Assembly (NCBI RefSeq): GCF_010501065.1
Contig: NZ_QVMM01000001.1
Location: forward strand, 282,974 to 346,973
Direction: 5' to 3'
Source: Dysgonomonas sp. 216
GTDB lineage: Bacteria; Bacteroidota; Bacteroidia; Bacteroidales; Dysgonomonadaceae
Length of the DNA stretch: 64,000 bases
Part shown: positions 7,550 to 16,378 of the stretch, one piece after another
Position numbering within the stretch: the stretch's first letter is position 1
How the letters are laid out: each line of letters begins with the position of its first letter
Program-made: the position numbers and the translations under genes
The notes under the pieces: model-generated
Databases searched by the model: none
Told to the model about the DNA's origin: nothing
Seen by the model: only the letters and a program-made list of their open reading frames with translations

Positions 7550-7557
7550 TATCTTTG
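7550..7557 (+). promoter_or_regulatory. -7 box upstream of the PEPCK-like gene
   Basis: TATCTTTG is a perfect match to the Bacteroidota consensus TAnnTTTG. A TTTG occurs at 7532-7535, but the spacing (14 nt) is shorter than usual. Transcription would start near 7564, about 38 nt before the ATG. Confidence 0.55.
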
Positions 7558-7601
7558 CCAGCCTGTCTAAGTTTGAAATGTAATAATCAAAATTTATTTA
7601 T

Positions 7602-9338
7602 ATGCTACATGAATTTACTCTGTCTCGAGGAAGGGCAATGATAAATTTCACAATGAAATATTGTGATACGAAGCAAAAACTCCTTAGTAGTTACGGATTT
7701 AAAAAGGTAGTCGAAGCTTTTGTCAGAAAATTAAAAACTGACGATTTCATCATTTACAGCCATTATATTGAAGCGTTTAAAACCGAAGAAGATTTAGTTG
7801 AAGCATTAATTGAAGCATTCAAACTCCTCACGGTATTCAATACTGAAGAGGTTATTGCGGTTGATAATAAGTATGCTATATTTTTCGATGACAAAGATCT
7901 ATTTCTGGAAGTAACCGAATTGTTGTTTAAATTCTGGAAAAAACTGGAAAGATACAGTATCGTACGCAATAAAAGACTAGGAGAAGGTTTACAAAACGTT
8001 CGTTTCATACAGGCAAACGATATGTTTAACGAGTTAATCCTATCTACCGGACGTCGCATTCAAGAAACTGTTAATGGATATGAACAACGAGTAAACAGAC
8101 AGGCAACGGCAGGAGCTAATGCAAGTTTAACGCTTAACGACGTAAAATGGAATTGCCCTATCGAGTATAAAGGCTTAACAAATATTCCATTTATCAGTAC
8201 TGTTGTTATACAGCCTCCTTTTGTTTCGTACACAAAGAAAAATACCCGTGACGGTATTTTTCATGAGCATAACCAAAACCCACTTTCAAACATAATCCTT
8301 AATGAGGACGATTGGTTTGTGTACCCTGCAAAAGTAGGAAGTATGCTTACTTTTGTTTATTTCCATAAAGATTTTATGGTTCATGGAGTAGGTTTAGCCA
8401 ATCTTTTCGAATTAGCAAAAGAAAACGAATACATCGGTAAAAAGCCCGATATTATATATGTATTCGGTTATCCTGACGGCGTGGAAGAAAAACGTACATT
8501 CTATTATAAAGATAAAAAGAACGACATACTTATCGGATACGCTAACTACTGCGACGATATAGACTATTTCGGATATATGAAGAAAATGCTTCTTACGCTT
8601 CATAACGTGAAGCAAATAGAACAAAACCGCTTACCAATACACGGTGCAATGGTTAACATTGTACTTAAAAACGGTAAAGAATCGAATATCATCATCATGG
8701 GTGATAGCGGTGCCGGAAAATCCGAAAGTCTTGAAGCATTCCGTACTTTGAACGAAAATTACATACGTCATATGCGTGTAATATTCGACGATATGGGATT
8801 CCTACAAAAAGAAGAAGATGGTACAATAAAAGGATATGGTACCGAAATCGGAGCCTTTGTGCGTATTGATGATCTTGATCCTATGTATGCATACGAGCAG
8901 TTAGACCGTGGTATATATACCAACCCCGATAGGGTTAATGCTCGTGTAACTATTCCTATCTCTACGTACGAAGTGATAATGAAAGGTTATGAAGTTGACA
9001 TCATGCTATATGCTAACAACTACGAAGACACTGATAAAAAGATATTGTTTTACGACGATTTAGGCAAAGCCATACAGGTGTTTGAAGACGGAGCCCGTAA
9101 AGCTAAAGGTACAACTACCGAAACAGGATTGGTTAAATCGTATTTTGCAAACCCATTCGGACCAGTACAGGAGAGAGCCGAAACCGAAGTTCTTGTACGC
9201 CAATACTTTCAGGATATGCAAAACAACGGGGTAAAAATTGGAGAAATGCATACCTCGCTGGCTATCGACGGCAAAGCAAAGAATGGACCTCGCGAAGCTG
9301 CTGAAGAATTATTCTCATTAATTAATGATGCCGATTAA
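7602..9338 (+). CDS. PEPCK/HPr-kinase superfamily P-loop protein
   Basis: In this 578-residue protein the C-terminal half carries a phosphoenolpyruvate-carboxykinase/HPr-kinase-like nucleotide-binding domain. The Walker A loop is IIMGDSGAGKSES (about 365-377), followed by VIFDDMGF (about 394-401), the position of the metal-binding aspartates in both families. The Walker motif resembles HPr kinase (GDSGxGKSE) more than classical ATP-PEPCK (GLSGTGKTT). The N-terminal 340 residues are not recognised. Similar Bacteroidota proteins are, as I recall, annotated as phosphoenolpyruvate carboxykinase, so gluconeogenic PEPCK or a protein kinase are both possible. The gene is monocistronic, with its own promoter and a strong terminator. 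An alternative start is M13. Confidence 0.6.
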   Translation: MLHEFTLSRGRAMINFTMKYCDTKQKLLSSYGFKKVVEAFVRKLKTDDFIIYSHYIEAFKTEEDLVEALIEAFKLLTVFNTEEVIAVDNKYAIFFDDKDLFLEVTELLFKFWKKLERYSIVRNKRLGEGLQNVRFIQANDMFNELILSTGRRIQETVNGYEQRVNRQATAGANASLTLNDVKWNCPIEYKGLTNIPFISTVVIQPPFVSYTKKNTRDGIFHEHNQNPLSNIILNEDDWFVYPAKVGSMLTFVYFHKDFMVHGVGLANLFELAKENEYIGKKPDIIYVFGYPDGVEEKRTFYYKDKKNDILIGYANYCDDIDYFGYMKKMLLTLHNVKQIEQNRLPIHGAMVNIVLKNGKESNIIIMGDSGAGKSESLEAFRTLNENYIRHMRVIFDDMGFLQKEEDGTIKGYGTEIGAFVRIDDLDPMYAYEQLDRGIYTNPDRVNARVTIPISTYEVIMKGYEVDIMLYANNYEDTDKKILFYDDLGKAIQVFEDGARKAKGTTTETGLVKSYFANPFGPVQERAETEVLVRQYFQDMQNNGVKIGEMHTSLAIDGKAKNGPREAAEELFSLINDAD

Positions 9339-9374
9339 GAGGACAAAAACTCTTTATCATAAAGTAGTAATAAT

Positions 9375-9411
9375 AAAGGTGTCTCTAAAACCAGAGACAC
9401 CTTTTGCTTTT
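9375..9411 (+). terminator. Terminator of the PEPCK-like gene
   Basis: AAAGGTGTCTC (9375-9385) and GAGACACCTTT (9394-9404) form an 11-bp perfect stem with an 8-nt loop, followed by TGCTTTTT. From 9412 to 9547 nothing further is seen. Confidence 0.9.
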
Positions 9412-9547
9412 TACTGAATAGACTATTTCTTCATTTAAATTATATTTCGATAAAAGAAGATACCGATTGCACATGTAAATATTCAAAGATCGACTTCTCG
9501 ATATATAGATAAAAACTTCAGAAAATAATCCATAAAGCAGCTGGTTA

Positions 9548-10882
9548 TTAGTTCTCAATTTCTTCGTTCATCACTTCTGTGTCTTCGTAATTATCACTTT
9601 TTTTGTACCAATCTATTTTTCGCGACACATACATTACTGTGGCCAATGCAATAAACAACCCTATACTACCCAACAGTAACGACATTTCTTCGAGTTGAAG
9701 TATTACGTAAAGGAAAACGTATAATCCTGTAAGAAACAGCCCCATTATAACCGTTTGCTTAATGTTTTTGAATACCGATTTTGCGTATGCTGTTATAAGT
9801 GCAATAATTGCTATCGCAGAAATAAGAAAAGCAAACCCGAATCGCAGATGCTCTGATAATGCAAGCAACAAACAATAAAATAAAACAAGGGCAAAACTTA
9901 CCAAAAAGTATTGAATAGGGTGTATACGCTTACGGCTCAGCAATTCTACAATAAAGAACACAAGAAATGTGAGTGCAATAAACATTACTGCATATTTTAC
10001 CGAACGCATAGTTTTCCGATATTGGTCAATCGGATTTTGTAAGTTTACGCCTATGTCCGATCCTTTAAAACTATTGTTCACACCTGTCCACATTTGAGGA
10101 TAGCTTCTGTTGTAATCAAAAATATCCCAACTTGCTTCAACACCGTTACTATTATGAGTTTCTTTGGTGGGCATAAAATCGCCGATAAATTCAGCTTGTT
10201 TCCAGTCCGATTTCAGCCTGATATGAGTCTGTTTTCCTAAAGGTGTAAAGTTTATCGAATCTGTTCCGTTCAGAACCAAATCAAATTGAAAATCAAAATA
10301 TTCTTTGGGTGTATCTATTGTTATAGGTGCTTTGACAGATAAGCCGGTCTGAATTACAGGATTGTTTTGATTGGCAGATACTGCTGTCTGATATTTGCCG
10401 TTCCATTCGAAATTGAGGTTATTCTTTATCCCTTGTAACGATGGAATTTCGAGCAATAGATAAGCGTCGTCCCACTTTATTTGCTCTATTCTTAGATTAA
10501 GTTTCTCGTAATCGGGAAAAGTGAACCTGCCGTCACACTTTATATCCGATTGATAACAAGGAACATTAAACATACCTACCTGTTGATCCTCTACTTTTAT
10601 ATCTCCATCAATATTTAGTACATCGGGTAAAAAATAAGCATACTGTACATTTGCACTGTTATTCGAGTCTTTGTATGGCAATACCAATATTGGGCCTGTC
10701 AAATTTTGCGAACCACCCCACTTGAGGCTGATGTCTTTTTTTACAGAGTTTTTTACAGTCTCCCTTTCGTTTATGAGAGATTTAACCATGCTTATAGGTA
10801 TAAGCATTAATAATACAAGTACAGCAATAAGCACTGCCTTTATTGCCGACGAATCTGTCATTTTTAAAAGATTTGTTTTCAT
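9548..10882 (-). CDS. creD: CreD family inner-membrane protein
   Basis: This 444-residue protein has one N-terminal membrane helix (about 14-33), a large extracytoplasmic beta-rich domain (about 45-290, including GGSQNLTGPILVLPY) and five C-terminal helices with the linker ELLSRKRIHPIQYFLVSFAL. This layout and the RxxHPIQY segment are typical of CreD, a protein of poorly known function that responds to cell-envelope stress in the CreBC regulon of enterobacteria. Here no CreBC pair is present. Instead a small winged-helix regulator gene lies directly upstream, and a perfect palindrome sits 16 bp before the start. It is probably the last gene of the three-gene operon 9548-11840. Confidence 0.88.
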   Translation of the reverse strand: MKTNLLKMTDSSAIKAVLIAVLVLLMLIPISMVKSLINERETVKNSVKKDISLKWGGSQNLTGPILVLPYKDSNNSANVQYAYFLPDVLNIDGDIKVEDQQVGMFNVPCYQSDIKCDGRFTFPDYEKLNLRIEQIKWDDAYLLLEIPSLQGIKNNLNFEWNGKYQTAVSANQNNPVIQTGLSVKAPITIDTPKEYFDFQFDLVLNGTDSINFTPLGKQTHIRLKSDWKQAEFIGDFMPTKETHNSNGVEASWDIFDYNRSYPQMWTGVNNSFKGSDIGVNLQNPIDQYRKTMRSVKYAVMFIALTFLVFFIVELLSRKRIHPIQYFLVSFALVLFYCLLLALSEHLRFGFAFLISAIAIIALITAYAKSVFKNIKQTVIMGLFLTGLYVFLYVILQLEEMSLLLGSIGLFIALATVMYVSRKIDWYKKSDNYEDTEVMNEEIEN

Positions 10883-10897
10883 AATGGATAATTAAAA

Positions 10898-10918
10898 GAA
10901 CTTTGAAATTCAAAGTTC
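10898..10918. promoter_or_regulatory. Palindromic operator candidate upstream of creD
   Basis: A perfect inverted repeat has 10-bp arms GAACTTTGAA and TTCAAAGTTC around a single A. Its 17-bp core ACTTTGAAATTCAAAGT closely matches the palindrome ACTTTGAATTACAAAGT at 11848-11864 upstream of the same operon. It lies between creD and the winged-helix regulator gene and is most simply the binding site of that regulator. Confidence 0.65.
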
Positions 10919-10932
10919 GTGGATAAAAAAAA

Positions 10933-11232
10933 TTATGTTAAAGGATTGATTAATTTTTCTAACGCATCAATATGTTCTTTGAAAAGCTTTTGCCCTAAGT
11001 CTGTTGCCTGATACGATGTATTGGGCTTACGTCCTATAAACTGCTTTTTCACTTCTATAATTTCCTCTTTTTCGAGGGCTTTAAGATGGCTGGCCAGATT
11101 TCCGTCAGTCACATCCAGTAATTCCTTCATCGTATTAAAGTCGACACTATCGTTAACTACCAATATCGACATAATACCCAAACGAATGCGACTATCGAAT
11201 AGTTTATTCAGTCCTGATATTATATCCTTCAT
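10933..11232 (-). CDS. Winged-helix transcriptional regulator of the CreD operon
   Basis: This 99-residue protein is built as a single winged helix-turn-helix domain of the MarR/ArsR-like HTH_34 type. A first helix LFDSRIRLGIMSIL is followed by the HTH VDFNTMKELLDVTDGNLASHLKALEKEEII, a wing VKKQFIGRKPNTSYQATDLG, and a C-terminal helix for dimerisation. No sensor cysteines or effector domain are visible. Its start overlaps the stop of the upstream membrane protein gene (ATGA), and creD follows about 50 bp downstream. Two near-identical palindromes in the operon are its likely operators, implying autoregulation. Similar HTH-CreD pairings occur in other Bacteroidota (recollection). Confidence 0.85.
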   Translation of the reverse strand: MKDIISGLNKLFDSRIRLGIMSILVVNDSVDFNTMKELLDVTDGNLASHLKALEKEEIIEVKKQFIGRKPNTSYQATDLGQKLFKEHIDALEKLINPLT

Positions 11233-11840
11233 AATGCTACGGTTTTATTCGACACCCGATCGTGTTTGAAGTACATAACCACACCATATATGATGTGCAA
11301 AACACCAAACCCGATTGACCAAAAAAGTAAACCGTTATATATAAATATGCCGGCCAAAAAGCCCAATATTATTTCGCAAATCCCCAATACCTTCGTTTCC
11401 GAGTAGGTACGAGATCCGGCATTTATCAGAGCCAAACCATAAAACACCAGCATAGTAGCTGCAACCATATGGGTGTAATGGTTGTAGATAAGCACAAAGC
11501 AGAACAAGCCGCCGGCAATCATTGGTATGGTAGAGTCTATAATAATCTGCCTGGTAGCAGGTAGCCAAAAACGAATTGAATTTTTACGGGCTTTTCTGAC
11601 AGAGAAGAACACCCCCGAAGCTCCTGCTAATGCAATAACAAGTACTGCGTCAATCAGCAAATCTTGTACCACATTACCTGTTATACTAAAATCGGAATAT
11701 AATACATAATAGGCCAGCAACGCTCCAAGTAAGGCAAATACCCCTGCCACTATAACAGAAAAACCGCTAAGCGATGTAAATTTGCTCGAACGCTCCATCA
11801 TCGAGCGGATATGCCTTAAATCTTCAATATTTTTACTCAT
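11229..11840 (-). CDS. Multi-pass membrane protein of the CreD operon
   Basis: This 203-residue protein starts with a short polar segment (MSKNIEDLRHIRSMMERSSK). Six hydrophobic helices follow, covering most of residues 22-190, and the C-terminus is basic. I recognise no enzymatic motif. The helix layout and the partner genes match a membrane protein often placed before an HTH_34 regulator in Bacteroidota; a sensor or partner of the regulator is possible but not shown. It is the first gene of the operon. A palindrome and probable promoter lie 7 bp upstream of its ATG. Confidence 0.7.
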   Translation of the reverse strand: MSKNIEDLRHIRSMMERSSKFTSLSGFSVIVAGVFALLGALLAYYVLYSDFSITGNVVQDLLIDAVLVIALAGASGVFFSVRKARKNSIRFWLPATRQIIIDSTIPMIAGGLFCFVLIYNHYTHMVAATMLVFYGLALINAGSRTYSETKVLGICEIILGFLAGIFIYNGLLFWSIGFGVLHIIYGVVMYFKHDRVSNKTVAL

Positions 11841-11846
11841 ACATTG

Positions 11847-11865
11847 TACTTTGAATTACAAAGTA
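11847..11865. promoter_or_regulatory. Palindromic operator candidate upstream of the CreD operon
   Basis: TACTTTG and CAAAGTA are 7-bp arms around AATTA. The core ACTTTGAATTACAAAGT matches the creD palindrome. On the minus strand it includes TACTTTG, close to a -7 box, so a bound regulator would block the promoter. A half-site ACTTTG occurs again near 11930. Confidence 0.6.
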
Positions 11866-11948
11866 AAGCTTTTAATTTTAAATATCCAACTATACTATCG
11901 CTTTTTTATACAATACCTTTTTTTATATTACTTTGTGATGCTTGATTA

Positions 11949-12025
11949 ATTCTGCCTTGATAGAATAAATGCCTGTGCTAAAGTGTCCCAAAAGTATATT
12001 TTATAAAAACCTGACATACCTGACA
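11949..12025 (-). repeat. Small intergenic repeat, copy B
   Basis: Read on the minus strand it contains TTGTCAGGTATGTCAGGTT, then TATTCTA at a distance of exactly 42 nt, as in copies A and D. The first 14 nt after GTCAGG (TTTTTATAAAATAT) also match copy A closely. The block 2 region can fold as ATTCT with AGAAT. Apart from this repeat and the terminator, 11866-12108 contains nothing I can name. Confidence 0.7.
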
Positions 12026-12108
12026 ATTTTACGATTAAGTTCAATCCTTTTTTTTGTTAGAATATCGGAGGGGGTAATTTTCATACCCGTTATAGACTAT
12101 AGATAAAA

Positions 12109-12150
12109 GTAACGCAGCAATATGATAAACATATTACTGCGTTACAGTTC
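12109..12150 (-). terminator. Terminator of the secreted-protein gene
   Basis: GTAACGCAGCAATATG (12109-12124) and CATATTACTGCGTTAC (12130-12145) form a 16-bp stem with one mismatch. On the minus strand it is followed by TTTTAT. It lies about 20 bp after the stop codon at 12168. Confidence 0.85.
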
Positions 12151-12167
12151 TGAATAAAACTGATTAT

Positions 12168-14006
12168 CTATTTTTTAATTACCTTCTCTGTTTTTGTTTT
12201 TTGCGATTCGTATGTTTTCTTCACAATATAAATGCCTTGTTCTTCGGGCTGAACTTTCACACCTTGCATGTTATAGTACTCAACTTTTACAACGGCATCG
12301 TTGCTCTCAATTACTTCTACACCTGTAGGATTAAGAAGAGTAAGGCTGAATCCGGCATAAGGTACTGCGTCTACTCCGGTTGCTTTATTTAGACTAGCGG
12401 AGATCAGATAACCATTCGTATCGTTAGTACCTATAGCATAGGTATAAGGTTCTGTACTACCATAACGTGTAAGTGCATAATCGATATCCGAAATTCTTAC
12501 TTTGTTGTCAGTTATAGTTACTTCATCTATAACAGCATCAACACCGTTGAATTTCAGGTTATATTCGCCATCTGTCATATCTGTTACTTCCTTAGCGAAA
12601 TTTGCCAAAGGTTCAAATATAATGCGATAATTTAAATCGCGGTTATCAATAAGTGATCCATATAAGATGTTTCCATCGCCCGCTATGCCACTTATTGTTG
12701 GGGGTGTACCGCCTCCATATTGAGTAATATAAGCTGTTTTGGAGTCAACTGTTCCGCTCGGATTAAGTTGCATAAATCCGGCTCCGTTACCTACCATTTT
12801 ATGCTCAATACCTATTTTCGACTGACTGTAGCTGAAAAGACCATATCTTCCGGATACTCCGTTTGGTCTCGATAAATACCAAATCTGATTGTCGCTATTT
12901 TCGTTTTCTAAAAATTTGTTTCCATTGCTATATGTTAAATACTCACCTGTCGCAATTTTCACTTTGTACCAACCATACGAAAGATTGCTTACAACGTCGC
13001 CTATATAAAATTCACGATTTAGCTTGACAACGCTTTCCAATAGTCCGGTACTGGCTAATACTGTTGCACGATCATCGCCTTCGGTGTACAGATCGCGGGT
13101 ATATGTGGTACCTACTGCTTTTAGAATATCGATTTTCGAAGCATCGAATTTACCATAGTCTTTATCATTGGCAGCTTTTAGATTGTCTAAATCAGAATCG
13201 TATGCCTGCATAATTGTAACCATAGATGCAGCAGCATCGTATGCTGTTTGATATGCGGTTATATCGACAGCGCTGGAACTTCCATAAGGATTATAGAACA
13301 GAGGATTAGCTTTAGCTGTTTCTTCATCGGTATCCGATATTTGTAACTTATCCCAAATGCTTCCGCCATTACCGGTATCGCTTGAAGCAGATCCAATTTC
13401 GAACGAAACTACATCGCCTTGTTTTGCATAAAAATACATCTGCTGAGATTTTGTTGCGAAATAACCTTCGTTTCCTTCATTATTATAAATAGCGTCGGTT
13501 GCTACTTCCAAGTCAAAGCCCATTGAAGATACTATTGTTGAGCCTGATGCAATGAAATTGAAATATGCCCAAACCTGAGCCTTTCTTGTTTGCCAATTAC
13601 CATTATTGTATTTTTCCCTACGCGCTTCAACATCAGCTACATAATATCCGTCGGCGGGAGCTGTAAACTGAACAGCAGGACGTTCAGCCGAACTCTTCAT
13701 GTGTACACGTCCTTTAGTGCTTAAATAATACCAATCGCCAACTTTAAAAGCCCACGAACCTTCGGAACCGGCTTTTCCGTTAGCTATATAGCTAAAATCA
13801 GTGTATGTTTTTGATACTGAATTAAAGCCTTTATACGCCCAAGGTTCAACTTCGCTGGGGTTTTTTGTTGTGAAATCGGAGAGAGGAGACACTGTTCCTG
13901 CTTCAACGAACGGATTGTTATTAAAAACTGTCCATGTGTCTGCATGGCTTACTGCAGGAAACAATAAACATACAGCCATAATTAAAAGAGATAATTTTTT
14001 TTTCAT
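12168..14006 (-). CDS. Secreted protein with type IX-like C-terminal sorting tail
   Basis: This 612-residue protein has a clear signal peptide (MKKKLSLLIMAVCLLFPAVSHA). Residues 25-200 form a beta-rich, carbohydrate-binding-like module (VQFTAPADGYYVADVEARRE). The region around 340-460 (GWYKVKIATGEYLTYSNGN, DNQIWYLSR) resembles a ricin-type beta-trefoil. The last 60 residues, with VEYYNMQGVKV and GIYIVKK and a Lys-rich end, look like a secretion tail used by type IX or related export in Bacteroidota. No catalytic residues are recognised. It is probably surface-exposed or secreted and may bind glycans (inference). It is monocistronic, with a strong terminator. Confidence 0.7.
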   Translation of the reverse strand: MKKKLSLLIMAVCLLFPAVSHADTWTVFNNNPFVEAGTVSPLSDFTTKNPSEVEPWAYKGFNSVSKTYTDFSYIANGKAGSEGSWAFKVGDWYYLSTKGRVHMKSSAERPAVQFTAPADGYYVADVEARREKYNNGNWQTRKAQVWAYFNFIASGSTIVSSMGFDLEVATDAIYNNEGNEGYFATKSQQMYFYAKQGDVVSFEIGSASSDTGNGGSIWDKLQISDTDEETAKANPLFYNPYGSSSAVDITAYQTAYDAAASMVTIMQAYDSDLDNLKAANDKDYGKFDASKIDILKAVGTTYTRDLYTEGDDRATVLASTGLLESVVKLNREFYIGDVVSNLSYGWYKVKIATGEYLTYSNGNKFLENENSDNQIWYLSRPNGVSGRYGLFSYSQSKIGIEHKMVGNGAGFMQLNPSGTVDSKTAYITQYGGGTPPTISGIAGDGNILYGSLIDNRDLNYRIIFEPLANFAKEVTDMTDGEYNLKFNGVDAVIDEVTITDNKVRISDIDYALTRYGSTEPYTYAIGTNDTNGYLISASLNKATGVDAVPYAGFSLTLLNPTGVEVIESNDAVVKVEYYNMQGVKVQPEEQGIYIVKKTYESQKTKTEKVIKK

Positions 14007-14158
14007 AAATGTTTGGTTTAATATGATTTCTATATTAACGATATCTATCGCAAATGAAATTAAAATAGACTATACCAATACGGATAAAGCGTCTCTTTTA
14101 TTAGGGTATATTGTTGCATTGTTTTATGAAAACATAATTAGAGAGTATGGTAAGAAAC

Positions 14159-14193
14159 AAAAAGCCATGTCTATTGACATGGCTTTTGTTTTT
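14159..14193. terminator. Terminator after mutB
   Basis: AAAGCCATGTC (14161-14171) and GACATGGCTTT (14176-14186) form an 11-bp perfect stem with the loop TATT, with T-rich tracts on both sides. It lies 28 bp beyond the mutB stop. Confidence 0.88.
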
Positions 14194-14214
14194 ATACATA
14201 TGTTATTGATTGGC

Positions 14215-16362
14215 TTATTCAGCTAACAATATTTCCATAATTTGTACGGCAGCTTTGGTAACCGAAGTTCCGGGGCCGAAGATTGCAGCTACGCCTGCTT
14301 TATACAAGAAGTCATAATCCTGTGCAGGAATAACCCCTCCGGCGATAACGATGATATCTTCGCGACCTAATTTCTTTAACTCTTCCATTACTTGAGGTAC
14401 AAGAGTTTTGTGACCTGCCGCCAATGAAGATACACCCAGAACATTAACGTCGTTTTCTACTGCCTGACGGGCAGCTTCTTCCGGAGTTTGGAATAATGGT
14501 CCCATATCTACGTCGAATCCGCAGTCAGCGTAACCTGTAGCAACAACTTTAGCACCACGGTCGTGTCCGTCCTGACCCATTTTTGCGATCATGATACGGG
14601 GTTGACGACCTTCTTTCTTAGCAAACTCTTCCACAAGCTCTTTGGCTTTCTGGAATGTAGAGTCATTTTTAGTTTCTGATGAGTACACGCCTGATATTGT
14701 TCTGATTACTGCTTTATAACGACCTACTACTACTTCGCAGGCATCTGATATTTCACCAAGAGTAGCACGAAGGCGAGCAGCTTCTACTGCAAGTTCGAGC
14801 AAGTTTCCTTTTTTCGTTTTCACACATTCTGTGATAGCATCCAATGCTTTTTTAACGGCTGCATTGTCGCGTTTCGATTTCAAATCGTTCAGACGTTCGA
14901 TTTGCTGACGACGAACTTCTGTGTTATCCACATCCAGAATATCGATCGGATCTTCTTTTTCCAAACGGTATTTGTTTACACCGATAATGGTTTGTTGCCC
15001 TGAGTCGATTTTAGCCTGAGTACGTGCAGCAGCTTCTTCGATACGCATTTTTGGAAGACCTGTTTCGATAGCTTTTGCCATACCGCCCAGCTTTTGTACT
15101 TCCTGAATGTGTTCCCATGCTTTATGAACAAGTTCGTTTGTTAGTGTTTCCACATAATAAGAACCCGCCCATGGGTCGATTTCTTTCGTAATTTGAGTTT
15201 CCTCCTGAATATATATCTGAGTATTACGTGCAATACGAGCAGAGAAATCGGTAGGAAGCGCAATTGCTTCGTCCAAAGCATTGGTGTGAAGTGATTGTGT
15301 ATGTCCAAGTGCAGAAGCCATTGCTTCGATACAAGTACGTCCTACGTTATTAAAAGGATCTTGCTCAGTCAACGACCATCCCGAAGTTTGAGAGTGAGTA
15401 CGCAGTGCTAATGATTTAGGATTTTTAGCTCCGAAGCTTTTCACAATTTTCGCCCATAAAAGACGACCTGCACGCATCTTAGCAATTTCCATGAAGTGAT
15501 TCATACCGATTGCCCAGAAGAAAGAGAGACGTGGAGCGAAAGCATCTACATCGATACCAGCGTCGATACCTGCTTTCAGGTATTCCATACCATCGGCAAG
15601 CGTATAAGCCAACTCTATATCGGCAGTTGCACCTGCTTCTTGCATGTGATAACCCGAAATAGAGATAGAGTTAAACTTAGGCATCTTTTGAGATGTATAT
15701 TCGAAGATGTCAGCGATAATCTTCATCGAAAATTCCGGTGGATAAATATATGTATTACGCACCATGAATTCTTTCAAGATATCATTTTGAATAGTACCTG
15801 CCATCTCTTCTAATTTAGCGCCTTGCTCTAAGCCTGCATTGATATAGAAAGCAAGTACAGGAAGAACCGCACCATTCATGGTCATAGATACAGACATTTG
15901 GCTCAAAGGAATACCATCGAACAATACTTTCATGTCTTCAACCGAACAGATAGATACACCTGCTTTACCTACATCGCCTACTACACGAGGGTGGTCGGCA
16001 TCGTATCCACGGTGAGTCGCCAAGTCGAATGCAACAGAAAGACCTTTTTGTCCCGATGCAAGGTTACGGCGGTAAAATGCATTTGATTCGGCAGCAGTAG
16101 AGAATCCTGCATACTGACGAATTGTCCAAGGGCGCATGGCGTACATGCCTGAATATGGACCACGAAGGAAAGGGGGTAATCCCGAAGCATAATTGAGATG
16201 CTCCATTCCTTCCAAATCTTCTTTTGTATAAACTGATTTTACGGGAATAAGCTCCGGAGTCATCCAGTCAGCTTTAATCTCGTTGTCAGCAGCCCATTTC
16301 GCAGCATCAGTTGCAGCAAAACCGGCAGTTTTAATGTCTATATTTTTGAAATTTGGTTTCAT
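14215..16362 (-). CDS. mutB: Methylmalonyl-CoA mutase large (alpha) subunit
   Basis: This B12-dependent enzyme interconverts succinyl-CoA and methylmalonyl-CoA in the succinate-propionate pathway. The N-terminal TIM barrel contains [34 protein letters not shown] and [19 protein letters not shown]. The C-terminal cobalamin-binding domain (about 580-715) has [13 protein letters not shown] with the axial histidine, then GVSSLAAGH and IAGGVIP. From the ATG at 16362 the protein has 715 residues, the normal length. Longer open frame exists upstream, but that part overlaps mutA and has no homology. It lies 16 bp after the mutA stop, so the subunits are co-expressed. Confidence 0.95.
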   Translation of the reverse strand: MKPNFKNIDIKTAGFAATDAAKWAADNEIKADWMTPELIPVKSVYTKEDLEGMEHLNYASGLPPFLRGPYSGMYAMRPWTIRQYAGFSTAAESNAFYRRNLASGQKGLSVAFDLATHRGYDADHPRVVGDVGKAGVSICSVEDMKVLFDGIPLSQMSVSMTMNGAVLPVLAFYINAGLEQGAKLEEMAGTIQNDILKEFMVRNTYIYPPEFSMKIIADIFEYTSQKMPKFNSISISGYHMQEAGATADIELAYTLADGMEYLKAGIDAGIDVDAFAPRLSFFWAIGMNHFMEIAKMRAGRLLWAKIVKSFGAKNPKSLALRTHSQTSGWSLTEQDPFNNVGRTCIEAMASALGHTQSLHTNALDEAIALPTDFSARIARNTQIYIQEETQITKEIDPWAGSYYVETLTNELVHKAWEHIQEVQKLGGMAKAIETGLPKMRIEEAAARTQAKIDSGQQTIIGVNKYRLEKEDPIDILDVDNTEVRRQQIERLNDLKSKRDNAAVKKALDAITECVKTKKGNLLELAVEAARLRATLGEISDACEVVVGRYKAVIRTISGVYSSETKNDSTFQKAKELVEEFAKKEGRQPRIMIAKMGQDGHDRGAKVVATGYADCGFDVDMGPLFQTPEEAARQAVENDVNVLGVSSLAAGHKTLVPQVMEELKKLGREDIIVIAGGVIPAQDYDFLYKAGVAAIFGPGTSVTKAAVQIMEILLAE

Positions 16363-16378
16363 TTTTTTTAGCTTTAAT

